DNA of 39,413 nt. Origin: a virus. Shown piece by piece: positions 1 to 7,185 of the stretch. The notes beneath the pieces were generated by a model that saw nothing but the letters and a program-made list of their open reading frames with translations, ran no database searches and was not told where the DNA came from. Each line of letters begins with the position of its first letter. The stretch's first letter is position 1. The translations under genes were made by a program, and so were the position numbers. The stretch is taken from IMG/VR virus record IMGVR_UViG_3300037421_000076, positions 1 through 39,413 of that record, one strand, 5' to 3'.

Positions 1-176
1 GCGCGTTCACGAACGATCATTCCTCACCGATGTTTCTGCAGGGCGTGCAGAGCCAGGCGGATTCCAGCCAGCAGTGGGGTTGGCGGTGGCCGCCGCGGGA
101 TCCACCGGTTGGTACCTTGACGGCTGTTTCAGTTGAGCACGCGCCGGCGGTGTCGGCCGAAGAGCAGCTCGCGAAA
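1..176. repeat. Terminal direct repeat, left copy
   Basis: The first 176 bases recur as the last 176 bases (39238-39413). I find one difference: A at 120 against G at 39357. The repeat lies inside a coding frame that continues across the junction, so the molecule closes into a circle of about 39,237 bp. It may be a true terminal redundancy or an assembler overlap from a circularly permuted genome. The mismatch argues against a simple exact k-mer overlap. Confidence 0.95.
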
Positions 177-182
177 GTGTGA
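1..182 (+). CDS. Junction-spanning small conserved phage protein, C-terminal part
   Basis: This is the C-terminal end of a 94-aa protein that starts with GTG at 39135; codons here begin at position 3 and the TGA is at 180-182. The part seen carries a W-rich motif (QWGWRWPP) followed by an acidic tail. The pattern resembles small conserved proteins found in many Proteobacteria phages, with an N-terminal beta-rich part and a WxWPP stretch; this is from memory and no function is known. In this copy residue 75 is Thr (ACG at 120-122), while the right-end copy encodes Ala. Confidence 0.75.
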   Translation, partial: AFTNDHSSPMFLQGVQSQADSSQQWGWRWPPRDPPVGTLTAVSVEHAPAVSAEEQLAKV

Positions 183-192
183 GCTGGCCTCG

Positions 193-387
193 ATGCTCTT
201 CGCGGTGATGGTCAAGCGTGGCGATCAAACCCACCCGTGCGTGCTCGCCGGATTCGGCGCCGTGTTGTGCGCCTTCTGCGGTCGACAGTTCCACCTCAGT
301 GTTGAGCACGGCGACAAGTGCCCAGGATGCGGCGCCGAAGTCACCTCGGTCGACCGCCGCGGTAAGGAGATGGGTGTTGAGGTTTAA
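193..387 (+). CDS. Small zinc-ribbon protein (64 aa)
   Basis: The protein has two CxxC knuckles, CAFC and CPGC, about 20 residues apart. This is the layout of a single zinc ribbon, so it probably binds Zn; the partner (DNA or protein) cannot be told. The ATG at 193 lies 10 bp after the preceding stop. The frame is open further upstream to 133, but that would overlap the preceding gene. The 3' end overlaps the next gene, whose AAGGAG ribosome site lies inside it. It is one of several small Cys-rich proteins in this genome (571, 31271, 32096, 33165). The exact role is unknown. Confidence 0.65.
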   Translation: MLFAVMVKRGDQTHPCVLAGFGAVLCAFCGRQFHLSVEHGDKCPGCGAEVTSVDRRGKEMGVEV

Positions 388-574
388 CGACGCGCACAAG
401 ATGATCGTCGCGGCGCTGCAGCTATCGGAAGACGACGCGCGCAAATACCGAACATTCATGCTCCGTCACTACACCCGGGGGCGGAGCCCGAACGCGGTGT
501 TAGCGCTGACGCGCATCCACATCGACGAGGAGCGGGCGAAGGCGGCGAAGCTCCGAGAGGAGCCGGCGGCGTGA
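374..574 (+). CDS. Hypothetical small protein (66 aa)
   Basis: I start this at GTG 374 because AAGGAG lies at 364-369, four bases upstream; the in-frame TTG at 377 is an alternative. The frame is open further upstream, but there it is only a shadow of the zinc-ribbon gene. The product is helical and charged, with a Lys/Arg/Glu-rich end, and has no motif I recognise. It overlaps the preceding gene by 14 bp and the following one by 4 bp (GTGA), so it is part of the tightly coupled run leading to terminase. Confidence 0.55.
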   Translation: MLRFNDAHKMIVAALQLSEDDARKYRTFMLRHYTRGRSPNAVLALTRIHIDEERAKAAKLREEPAA

Positions 575-864
575 ACCGTCGCTCACTGCTACAGCTACTC
601 GGCCTGGCGCCCGTCGCTGCCGCCGCCCCGCAGCTGCTTTCCGCCTCGACCCTAGGGACACACCCGGTTGTCAACGTGCCGAACATCCAGTGCGGTCGGT
701 GTGCCGGCGCAATGGCGTTCGAGCCTTTCAAGACCGCCGTCTCAGCGCGTGAAGCCTTTTCCTCGCGCGAGCCCGTGCTCGCCAAGTGCTACGAGTGTGG
801 CGTGATTGTCGCGGTGCCGATCCCGTTCATCGACTGCCGTGTAGCGGCCAGGGATAGCGATTGA
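571..864 (+). CDS. Zinc-ribbon protein with Tat-like signal (97 aa)
   Basis: The N-terminus, MNRRSLLQLLGLAPVAAAA, has a twin Arg, a hydrophobic core and an Ala-rich end, the form of a Tat or Sec signal or a membrane anchor. The body contains CGRC (near residue 41) and CYEC (near residue 74), a zinc ribbon followed by VIVAVP. That body is related to the product of 31271-31507: both have THPVV, then CG.C, then C..C.VIV.VP. The signal part resembles the orphan peptide at 34881-35000. The GTG start overlaps the previous stop (GTGA). Export of a folded metal-bound protein would fit a Tat signal, but this is inference. Confidence 0.65.
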   Translation: MNRRSLLQLLGLAPVAAAAPQLLSASTLGTHPVVNVPNIQCGRCAGAMAFEPFKTAVSAREAFSSREPVLAKCYECGVIVAVPIPFIDCRVAARDSD

Positions 865-995
865 AGCGCAAACCCGCCGCCGGCTACGCGCCCTCGGATG
901 ATCAGTGGGAAACCGAGGACTTCGCGCGGCGAACGGCGAAGCGACGCCGGAAGAACCAGCTCGCAAAGGCCTCGCGGCGGAAGAACCGACGGTGA
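861..995 (+). CDS. Small very basic protein (44 aa)
   Basis: A TTG at 861 overlaps the previous TGA (TTGA), and the TGA at 993-995 overlaps the next ATG at 995. Such coupling is typical for this genome and is the main reason to believe the gene. The N-terminal part contains a short acidic patch (DDQWETED). The C-terminal half is Arg/Lys-rich (RRTAKRRRKNQLAK and RRKNRR), so it could bind nucleic acid. No family is recognised. Confidence 0.5.
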   Translation: MKRKPAAGYAPSDDQWETEDFARRTAKRRRKNQLAKASRRKNRR

Positions 996-1360
996 TGCGC
1001 TACTACCTGATGGTGATGTTCGCGTTTCCGCTCCTCGAGGTGTGGGATCGGTGGGTGGCGAAGCACACCGAGCAGCTTCCCTACTACGGTGCCATCGATA
1101 TCACCCAGCGCTTCGGGTGGCACGTGATCGAGTGTGGCCTTTATCGCGTGAGAGCGTTTCATTTCACGCTCCCATTGGTGCGTGACTGGCGAACGCGCAT
1201 CAACGACGAGCGGTGGGGATGGCACCGGGTGATGCTGTTGCATATCCGCGTGGACCCGCCAAGGGACGGCATCACCGCCGGCTGGCAACGCGCGTACATC
1301 GCCATCCCAGACTCTCCCGTCGACTACGACGCGCGCGCGCACCAAGCGCGCTACCCGTGA
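995..1360 (+). CDS. Hypothetical protein upstream of terminase (121 aa)
   Basis: The ATG at 995 shares a base with the preceding TGA, and the stop overlaps the terminase GTG (GTGA at 1357-1360), so the gene is coupled on both sides. The protein is rich in aromatic residues and Arg, with a hydrophobic N-terminus (MRYYLMVMFAFPLLEVW) that may be one buried helix or a weak membrane segment. A small terminase subunit is often encoded at this position, but I see no HTH that would support that. Confidence 0.6.
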   Translation: MRYYLMVMFAFPLLEVWDRWVAKHTEQLPYYGAIDITQRFGWHVIECGLYRVRAFHFTLPLVRDWRTRINDERWGWHRVMLLHIRVDPPRDGITAGWQRAYIAIPDSPVDYDARAHQARYP

Positions 1361-3168
1361 GCACCTTCTCGCTCGCCGCCTACCGGCGCTTCTGCGCGCA
1401 CCTCTCGATCAACTCGAAGGAATTCGGGAACATCAAGTTCTCGAAACCGTACGGGCCGCAGCGCTGGTTCATGCACGAGCTCGCCGATGCACTCGAGCAC
1501 GACATCCACGACATCACGTGCCTGAAGTGCCGGCAGATCGGGCTCTCGACCGACATGCTGGCGCTCGACCTCTACTGGCCGTTCACGCACGCCGGGCTCG
1601 ATGGGACCCTCGTCACGCACGACGAGGAGACCTTCATCAGCTTTCGGACCCAGCTCACCCAGTACTACAAGTCGCTCCCGCGCCCGTTCAAGCCGCTCTC
1701 GCCCGTGCACAACCGGAACGAGTTCGTGTTCCAGTTTCAGAGCGGGATCATCTCGCGGTTGCAGTATCAGATCGCCGGCACCCGCAACTCCGGCTCCAAC
1801 AAGCTCGGCCGCGCGAAGGGCAACGCGTATCTGCACGCCACCGAGATGGCCTTTTGGGGCGACCAGGGCGCGTATCAGTCGCTACGCAACTCCCTCGCCG
1901 AGTCGAACCCGAACCGGCTCTATGTGTGGGAGTCGACCGCAAACGGGTTCAACGCGTTCGAGGAATTGTGGCGCATTGCGCGCCGGGCGCAGACCCAGCG
2001 CGCGATCTTTGTGAGCTGGTGGGCGCACGAGCTCTATCGGCTTCAGCGCGGCACCGACCTCTTCAACGTCTACTGGGGCGAGGCGGGCAAGCGCACGCGC
2101 GAGGAGCTTCAGCTCTCGAGGGACGTGGCGCTCCTCTATGGAGACGCGATGGAGTTTGTGAACGGCACCAAGGAAATCTCACCTGAGCAGCTCGCCTGGT
2201 ATCGCTGGTACTCCGAGGAGAAGGTCGCCGACCCCGACATGGCGAAGCAGGAGATGCCCTGGACGGAGCACCAGGCATTCGTCACCACGGGCGCGCAGTA
2301 CTTCTCGAGCCGCTCACTCACCGAGGCTCACAAGCTCGTGGCCGGGCAAGGGTCGCCGACCTCGTTTCGCATCGACATTCGGCACCGGCTGGAAGAGTGC
2401 CAGGTACTCGAGTGCGTGCCGCGTATCGCGAACCTGAAGGTGTGGGAGCCGCCGGTCGACAAGGCGCAGTACGTGCTCGGCGCCGACCCCGCGTTCGGCT
2501 CAAGCGACTGGGCCGATCGGTTCGTCGTCAGCGTGTGGCGCTGCTACGCCGACGGTATTGATCAGGTGGCCGAGTACGCCACCGCCGACTGCCTGCCGCA
2601 TGCCTTCGCCTGGATCATGTGTTACTTGGGCGGGTGCTACGCGCCCTGCGCGTGGAACCTCGAGGTGAATGGGCCGGGCGCCGCGGTGCTCGCCGAGATT
2701 GATCAGTTGAAGCGCCAGCGGTTCATCGGGGATCCCAAGGACCGGCAGACGATGAAGAACTTCTTGGGCGGGATGCAGGAGTTTCTCTACGCGCGTTTCG
2801 ACTCGCTCAACCGCAACCCCCAGGCCCGCGGCACGCAGTCGACGCTCAAGGAGAAGAATCGGTACATGGACTTGCTGAAGGGCTACTTCAGCCGCGGCAT
2901 GGCTCAGATTCGCTCGCGCGACATGCTGGAAGAGATGAAGTGGGTGACGCAGGAGCCGGGCTGCGCGCCGGCGGGGAATGCCCGCCACAAGGACGACCGG
3001 GTGATTGCAGCGGCGCTCGCGGTGCAGATGTGGCACGACAAGTTGCGGTCGCGCCTGATGCAGGCCAACATGACCCGCGCGCGAACCGAGGAGGCGCCTG
3101 AGAAGCGCATGAGCATCATCGACGTGATCGCCGCGCGCCAGCGGAAGCTCCTGGGGATGCCGCCGTGA
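1357..3168 (+). CDS. terL: Terminase large subunit (603 aa)
   Basis: This is the ATP-driven motor that packages phage DNA into the prohead, with a nuclease domain that cuts it. The ATPase domain shows an atypical Walker A (CLKCRQIGLST, residues 55-65), a Walker B-like strand (AYLHATEMAFW, 157-167) and a coupling motif (ESTANG, 192-197). The RNase H-like nuclease domain shows acidic residues in GADPAFG (D377), WNLEVNGPG (E436) and HKDDR (D546/D547). The length is normal for the family. I chose GTG 1357, which overlaps the previous stop; the longer open frame from 1213 would overlap the upstream gene. A portal gene follows nearby, as in most tailed phages. Confidence 0.95.
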   Translation: MSTFSLAAYRRFCAHLSINSKEFGNIKFSKPYGPQRWFMHELADALEHDIHDITCLKCRQIGLSTDMLALDLYWPFTHAGLDGTLVTHDEETFISFRTQLTQYYKSLPRPFKPLSPVHNRNEFVFQFQSGIISRLQYQIAGTRNSGSNKLGRAKGNAYLHATEMAFWGDQGAYQSLRNSLAESNPNRLYVWESTANGFNAFEELWRIARRAQTQRAIFVSWWAHELYRLQRGTDLFNVYWGEAGKRTREELQLSRDVALLYGDAMEFVNGTKEISPEQLAWYRWYSEEKVADPDMAKQEMPWTEHQAFVTTGAQYFSSRSLTEAHKLVAGQGSPTSFRIDIRHRLEECQVLECVPRIANLKVWEPPVDKAQYVLGADPAFGSSDWADRFVVSVWRCYADGIDQVAEYATADCLPHAFAWIMCYLGGCYAPCAWNLEVNGPGAAVLAEIDQLKRQRFIGDPKDRQTMKNFLGGMQEFLYARFDSLNRNPQARGTQSTLKEKNRYMDLLKGYFSRGMAQIRSRDMLEEMKWVTQEPGCAPAGNARHKDDRVIAAALAVQMWHDKLRSRLMQANMTRARTEEAPEKRMSIIDVIAARQRKLLGMPP

Positions 3169-3590
3169 CCCGCCCAGTCGTCATGACATGCGACGAGATT
3201 CGCTACTGGCTGAAGGAGCTCCACGAGAAGCATGGGTGGAACTGGGCGTGCCTCGCCCGTACGCTCCGCCTCGGTGAGGCCAAGCACGCCCGGTCGAAGC
3301 TCCGAAGGAACGTTCGATTCGTCGGCGGCGAGCAGCGCCGGTGCAGCCGCCAGATCGACCGCATCCTTTCTGGCGAACTCGTCACGGCGATGCTGCCCGG
3401 AAAGAAGGGCCCGCCGCGTCAGCAGGCCGTCGTGGCCGATCACCCCGTGCCGATTCAACAGCCCGCTCGGCTCGTGTACGATTTAGCGACCGGCCGGATG
3501 CACTGGAAGAAACCCCGGTCGGTGCCCGAGCCGGTGCTTCCGTCGTTCGCTACGGCACTGAGGAGGCTCACTCATGTCAGTGACCCATGA
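3165..3590 (+). CDS. HTH-like protein after terminase (141 aa)
   Basis: The GTG at 3165 overlaps the terL stop (GTGA); the ATG at 3183 is an alternative. The N-terminal 60 residues, with EIRYWLKELHEKHGWNWACL and then ARTLRLGE, look like an Xre-type helix-turn-helix. A basic region (RRNVRFVGGEQRR) follows, and the C-terminal half is Pro-rich and probably disordered. It could be a small terminase subunit placed downstream of terL, or a late regulator. Only the HTH-like look and the position support this. Confidence 0.65.
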   Translation: MTRPVVMTCDEIRYWLKELHEKHGWNWACLARTLRLGEAKHARSKLRRNVRFVGGEQRRCSRQIDRILSGELVTAMLPGKKGPPRQQAVVADHPVPIQQPARLVYDLATGRMHWKKPRSVPEPVLPSFATALRRLTHVSDP

Positions 3591-4101
3591 TTTCGAGTGC
3601 GCGGCACACGGTCATTTTGAAGCCCGTGTCCGTTCTGGCTACGTCCCGCGCTGCCCGAAGGGCTGTAGCAAGGCGCTCGTCAAGCTGGTGCACTTGAAGG
3701 CGCCAGGGACCGTGAGCGCGCGCACCCGAACGGGCGATCGGCTGCTACGCCAGGCGGCCGAGATGCAGGGCCTGTCGGATGTCAGCACTTCGCCCTCGAG
3801 GCCTGGCGGGAGCGTGGCCGAGCGAAACAGGATGCGCGGGCCGCGCACCCGCCCCGACCTTCAGTACCCGGAGATTGCCGCGGCGCAGTCTGGTGCGCTG
3901 CAGAAGTTCCTGGGCGCAATGACGCACAAGGGGAACGAGCTGACCAACACCGGGTTCGGCCACGCCTACGATGCGTCCGAGTGGAAGAAGGACGACAAGA
4001 CCGGGACCGTCCGGCACGTCGATGCCAAGTCACCGATCGCCCCGCTCCCACTGGGGAGCACGGGCGTCTCGATCGAGCGTGTGAGGGAGACACCGAAGTG
4101 A
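3574..4101 (+). CDS. Zinc-ribbon phage protein between terminase and portal (175 aa)
   Basis: The N-terminus reads FECAAHGHFEARV and then PRCPKGC. These paired Cys/His residues resemble an FmdB-like zinc ribbon, and similar proteins lie between terL and portal in other podoviruses (from memory). The rest is charged and low in complexity (residues 55-100), ending in a conserved-looking stretch around GNELTNTGFGHAYDASEW. A GAGGAG ribosome site precedes the ATG at 3574. The gene overlaps its upstream neighbour by 17 bp and its downstream neighbour by 4 bp. The biochemical role is unknown. Confidence 0.7.
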   Translation: MSVTHDFECAAHGHFEARVRSGYVPRCPKGCSKALVKLVHLKAPGTVSARTRTGDRLLRQAAEMQGLSDVSTSPSRPGGSVAERNRMRGPRTRPDLQYPEIAAAQSGALQKFLGAMTHKGNELTNTGFGHAYDASEWKKDDKTGTVRHVDAKSPIAPLPLGSTGVSIERVRETPK

Positions 4102-4406
4102 GGCTTCACATCAGTTTCGCCGTGCCTGAGGGCACCCCGCCAAACTGGATTGGCGCGCTCCTCGCCGGCCAGGACATCGAGGCCGACGCCTACATAATCG
4201 ACCCCAAGCTCGGGACGCTCACCATCGGGAACTTCATCAAGGACGCCGCTGGCGTGGCAGTCGGTCGGGAAGACATCGTGGTGTATGCTCCCGGCGCGTG
4301 GCGGTCGATCGCTGACGTGGGGGCGCTCGCTGCCGCAGTCGTGAAAGAGGCCCCCAGTGAAGATCCCAGACGGCGACAAGAAGCGCGACAAGCTCGAACG
4401 GCTTGA
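4098..4406 (+). CDS. Hypothetical protein (102 aa)
   Basis: The GTG at 4098 overlaps the preceding TGA. The first 85 residues look like a compact alpha/beta fold (MRLHISFAVPEG, YIIDPKLGTLTIGNFIKDA, DIVVYAPGAWRSI). The last 17 are a charged tail lying in the region shared with the portal gene, which begins inside this one (50-bp overlap). No motif is recognised. It is co-expressed with the packaging and head genes. Confidence 0.6.
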   Translation: MRLHISFAVPEGTPPNWIGALLAGQDIEADAYIIDPKLGTLTIGNFIKDAAGVAVGREDIVVYAPGAWRSIADVGALAAAVVKEAPSEDPRRRQEARQARTA

Positions 4407-6141
4407 CTTCTATCAGTCGCTGATCGAGAAGTGCAAGGTCTCCCGCGTCGAGCGGCGCCAGCAGTACACCTCGCGGCGGATGTACTGGCTTTTCGGGAGC
4501 GACGGCTCCTACGAGAACGAGGACACGGACCTCGGCACGGGTCCCCCGCCAGGCAACAAAATCTGGCCGCACATCGACCAGCTGACCAGCTTCCTCTACG
4601 CCCAGGACACCACGCGCTTCTCGACCGAGCTCGGCGCCTCGGTGAAAAGTCAATTCCAGTCATGGGTGCCGAAGCTGAACGATGCCGTTAACGATGAGTG
4701 GCACAACTCCAACACCGACATCATCTTTGGTTCGGCGCTCGCACTCGCGCTGGTGTACGACTCGACGTTCATCAAGCCACTGTGGAAGAAGAACGGCATC
4801 GCCCCGCACATCGTGCTACCGCACAACATGGGCGTGTTGCGCGAGGACGTGGCGATGCTGTCTCGCCAGGAGGCGTTCTGTCACTGGTACACCATCACCG
4901 CCTCGCAGTTCCGAGCCGACTATCACGACGTGGTGCCGAACTTCGAGGAGAAGTTCAAGCGGCTGATGAAGCGCTCGGAGGGCTCGATGCTAGAGTCCCA
5001 GGAGGCCGGGCTCGATCGCATCATCATGTCATCCCAGGACCCGCTCGGCACCGGCGGTAACCCCGGGAGCGGCGTCGCTGTGGTCGACTGGCTGGCTTCT
5101 GTCTCGATGAACTATGTCCCGCGCGTGAAGGAGGAGCTCGTCGAGATGGTCGAGCTCTACGTGTGGGACGACAAGTTGAACGACTACCGGATCGTGACGC
5201 TCGCGGATCCCGACGTGTCGATCTTCGACCGCCCGCTCTTCACGTGCGGGTGGTTGAAGCACCAAGAGCCCATGATCCAGATTGTCCCGAACCCCGACCC
5301 TCACTACATTTGGGGCATCTCCGAAGTCGAGCGGTTAACCCCACTTCAGACCCAGCGCAACCGCTGCATGGCGCAGATCGAGCACCTGCAGGACTTGCAG
5401 GCGCACCCGCCCAGCATCGTGTCGGGGTTCCCCGCCGACATCATGGAGATGCAGTACGCGCTCGACACGACGTACGGGCTACTCAACCAGCCGGACCCCT
5501 CCGGCATGGGAGCGGGCCCGAAGGCCGAGCGCGTCAAGATCGAAGTGTCGAGGGACCTGTACGAGCGGCTCGACCGGATCGATGCGATGTTCGAGGACAT
5601 GTCGGGCCTGCCGCCGGTGACGCAGGGGAAGAACCCGCCAGGCGTGCGCGCCGGCGGTCACGCGAGCGAGCTCGCCAAGCTCGGGAGCTCACGCGCCCGT
5701 AAGCGCGCGATGATCGTCGAGGACTCCCTCGAGGCGCTCGCGACGCTCTACTTGAAGCTCAAGATGAAGTACGACAAGACGGTGCTCGAGGCGCCGATTG
5801 ACCCGAAGTCGCCCGACAAGACCGAGAGCTTCGTGCCCGCGCAATTCACCGACGACTTCACGGTGAAGGTGGACGCGCATTCCAACTCTCCCATTTTCGT
5901 CGATGATCAGACCGCGCTCGCGTTCCAGCTCCTCAAGGCGAAGGCCATCACGCGGAAGCGCCTCTTGCAGATGGTGCCGGTGTCGATGCGTCAGCAGTTG
6001 ATACACGACCTCGAGAACGAGATTGAGCCCGCGGAGAAAGCCGCGGCCGAGCAGCAGCAGAAGATCGAAGAGACGCGTGCGCAAGGTCGCGCGCAGGGTC
6101 GACCAGGCAAACCGCGTAACGGTTCGGAAGCGACTCAGTAG
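4357..6141 (+). CDS. Portal protein (594 aa)
   Basis: The portal is the dodecameric ring at the capsid vertex through which DNA is packaged and ejected. Support is the position after terL and before scaffold and capsid, the size (about 600 aa), and a portal-like composition. The protein has an acidic, aromatic N-terminal region, a central stretch around HYIWGISEVERLTPLQTQRN, a helical region with PPVTQGKNPPGVRAGG, and a long C-terminal helical part ending in a Gln/Arg-rich tail (AEQQQKIEETRAQGRAQGR). The central pattern fits portals of the podovirus type. The start is GTG 4357. Confidence 0.85.
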   Translation: MKIPDGDKKRDKLERLDFYQSLIEKCKVSRVERRQQYTSRRMYWLFGSDGSYENEDTDLGTGPPPGNKIWPHIDQLTSFLYAQDTTRFSTELGASVKSQFQSWVPKLNDAVNDEWHNSNTDIIFGSALALALVYDSTFIKPLWKKNGIAPHIVLPHNMGVLREDVAMLSRQEAFCHWYTITASQFRADYHDVVPNFEEKFKRLMKRSEGSMLESQEAGLDRIIMSSQDPLGTGGNPGSGVAVVDWLASVSMNYVPRVKEELVEMVELYVWDDKLNDYRIVTLADPDVSIFDRPLFTCGWLKHQEPMIQIVPNPDPHYIWGISEVERLTPLQTQRNRCMAQIEHLQDLQAHPPSIVSGFPADIMEMQYALDTTYGLLNQPDPSGMGAGPKAERVKIEVSRDLYERLDRIDAMFEDMSGLPPVTQGKNPPGVRAGGHASELAKLGSSRARKRAMIVEDSLEALATLYLKLKMKYDKTVLEAPIDPKSPDKTESFVPAQFTDDFTVKVDAHSNSPIFVDDQTALAFQLLKAKAITRKRLLQMVPVSMRQQLIHDLENEIEPAEKAAAEQQQKIEETRAQGRAQGRPGKPRNGSEATQ

Positions 6142-6198
6142 CGCTCGGCGCGCCAGCGGAGTACAGTCTCGCTCGACGATAGGGGCTCAAATCTGAAC

Positions 6199-6214
6199 CT
6201 CACCGAAAGGTGGG
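6199..6214 (+). other. RNA hairpin with GAAA tetraloop
   Basis: CTCACC and GGTGGG (one G-T pair) can form a 6-bp stem closed by GAAA, a GNRA-type loop known for RNA stability and tertiary contacts. It ends 7 bases before the AGGAGG ribosome site of the 13-aa gene, so it could tune translation or protect a processed 5' end. Confidence 0.45.
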
Positions 6215-6235
6215 TGCCTACAGGAGGGCTGCAAG

Positions 6236-6277
6236 ATGGCACGGCATCGCAAAGGCGGACGTCGGAAGCGTCGTTAA
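6236..6277 (+). CDS. 13-aa Arg/Lys-rich peptide
   Basis: ATG at 6236 to TAA at 6275-6277 encodes MARHRKGGRRKRR, with 8 of 13 residues Arg, Lys or His. The ribosome site AGGAGG (6222-6227) is perfect and well placed (8 bases), which is rare even for the large genes here. A hairpin precedes it and an intrinsic terminator follows 27 bases later, so it looks like a deliberate last cistron of the packaging operon. Such a peptide could bind DNA or RNA or the portal, but no family is recognised. It could also be only a ribosome-loading site that protects the transcript end. Confidence 0.5.
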   Translation: MARHRKGGRRKRR

Positions 6278-6304
6278 CCCGCTTCGGGTACGCTCCCAAA
6301 CCAT

Positions 6305-6341
6305 ACGGCTCGGACTTCAACCGTCCGAGCCGTTTTCGTTT
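6305..6341 (+). terminator. Strong intrinsic terminator
   Basis: A perfect 11-bp stem (6305-6315 with 6323-6333, ACGGCTCGGAC paired with GTCCGAGCCGT) closes a 7-base loop, and a T-rich run (TTTTCGTTT) follows. This is the clearest Rho-independent terminator in the window. It separates the terminase-portal genes from the scaffold-capsid genes, and may be partly read through to reset gene dosage. Confidence 0.9.
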
Positions 6342-6401
6342 CAAACTTGACAACGCAGGTGCGCGCGTCGCAGCATCCGCCACCTAGCGACAAGGCACTC
6401 G

Positions 6402-6761
6402 ATGTCCACCCCGGCCGACCAACTTGGGGCCGCACCACCCGGAGGCGCACAGCCCCCCGCGGGTGCTGAGCCATCGCCGGGCGCCGCTCCCACACTCACG
6501 CCTCAGGAGCCACAAGGCGAACAGGCCTCGGCCGATGCTGGCGTGATGGTCGCGCTTCGGATGCTCGAGCACTCGCTCGTCGCGCACGGCTCGACTTCAC
6601 CGAAAGGCAAAGCTCTGAGCAAAGCGATCAACTCGATCGCCAGTGCCTTCGGGAAGACTGAAGACGAGTCGCTACAGATCATGCCGGCGGAACTGAAGAC
6701 GGCGCTCATGGCGCCCGCCGGCGGCGGTGGCGTTCCCGAAGGCGTGGGCGCGGCCGCGTAA
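6402..6761 (+). CDS. Hypothetical structural-region protein (119 aa)
   Basis: The first 45 residues are Pro/Ala/Gly-rich and probably disordered. Residues 46-105 look helical (VALRMLEHSLVAHGS, SKAINSIASAFGK), and the end is Gly/Ala-rich. The location between portal and scaffold suggests a head-assembly accessory protein. It is the first gene after the terminator at 6305, so it needs its own promoter or readthrough. No family is recognised. Confidence 0.6.
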   Translation: MSTPADQLGAAPPGGAQPPAGAEPSPGAAPTLTPQEPQGEQASADAGVMVALRMLEHSLVAHGSTSPKGKALSKAINSIASAFGKTEDESLQIMPAELKTALMAPAGGGGVPEGVGAAA

Positions 6762-6784
6762 CGCACACTGAGAGAGGACGCGCA

Positions 6785-6982
6785 ATGGCTGACAACAGAA
6801 AGAAGTTCCTCGGGCCGAACTCCGGCACGATCCGTGACCCGACATCCAACTCCCTCGAGCACGGCCGGATGCGTAATCCGCCGCGCATGATGGAGATGGG
6901 CGGTTGGGACAACACGCGAAAGGGCTTCCACAAGAACGACAAGAAGCTCGCGAGCGTCGCCGCTTCAGTCGCGAACTCGTAA
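6785..6982 (+). CDS. Small basic protein (65 aa)
   Basis: The ATG at 6785 follows an AGAGAGGA ribosome site. The protein is rich in Lys, Arg, Asn and Met (PPRMMEMGGWDNTRKGFHKN) and probably lacks a large hydrophobic core. It sits with the 61-aa basic gene at 6986 immediately before the scaffold, and may be a minor virion or DNA-associated protein. No family is recognised. Confidence 0.6.
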   Translation: MADNRKKFLGPNSGTIRDPTSNSLEHGRMRNPPRMMEMGGWDNTRKGFHKNDKKLASVAASVANS

Positions 6983-6985
6983 CCG

Positions 6986-7171
6986 ATGGCGTACACCGCG
7001 AAAGGCCGAGGCTTTCATCCTGGTGCGCGTAACAGCACGGCCAGCATGTCCCAACCTCACCCGCGCGGTAAGCCGATCAAGCGAAGCCCGAGTCAGCCAG
7101 CCGGTCGCGGTAAGCCGTACCCGCGATTGAGCCCGAGTCAGCGCGAGCGGCCGCGCGGTTTCAGCAAGTAA
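6986..7171 (+). CDS. Basic SPSQ-repeat protein (61 aa)
   Basis: The ATG at 6986 is 3 bases after the preceding stop. The protein is strongly basic, Pro- and Ser-rich, with an imperfect internal repeat: RGKPIKRSPSQ and then RGKPYPRLSPSQ, also visible in DNA as two copies of CGCGGTAAGCCG and of AGCCCGAGTCAG. Basic Ser-Pro repeats recall histone-tail minor-groove binders, so a DNA-binding role in the head is possible but unproven. Confidence 0.6.
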   Translation: MAYTAKGRGFHPGARNSTASMSQPHPRGKPIKRSPSQPAGRGKPYPRLSPSQRERPRGFSK

Positions 7172-7185
7172 GTGGGGGACGCACC

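Larger units (their letters stand above)
6142..6401. other. Gap after portal: leader hairpin, mini-gene, terminator
   Basis: This 260-bp gap holds a GAAA-capped hairpin, a 13-codon gene and a strong intrinsic terminator (separate entries). A TTGACA sits at 6347-6352 just after the terminator, but no convincing -10 box lies 16-18 bp downstream, so I do not call a promoter. The stretch 6142-6198 shows nothing I can name. Confidence 0.6.

Noticed and set aside
6347-6375. TTGACA after the terminator as a promoter for the scaffold-capsid genes
   Set aside because: The best -10 at 17 bp (CAGCAT region) matches only 3 of 6 bases, so I do not annotate a promoter, although one may be needed there.
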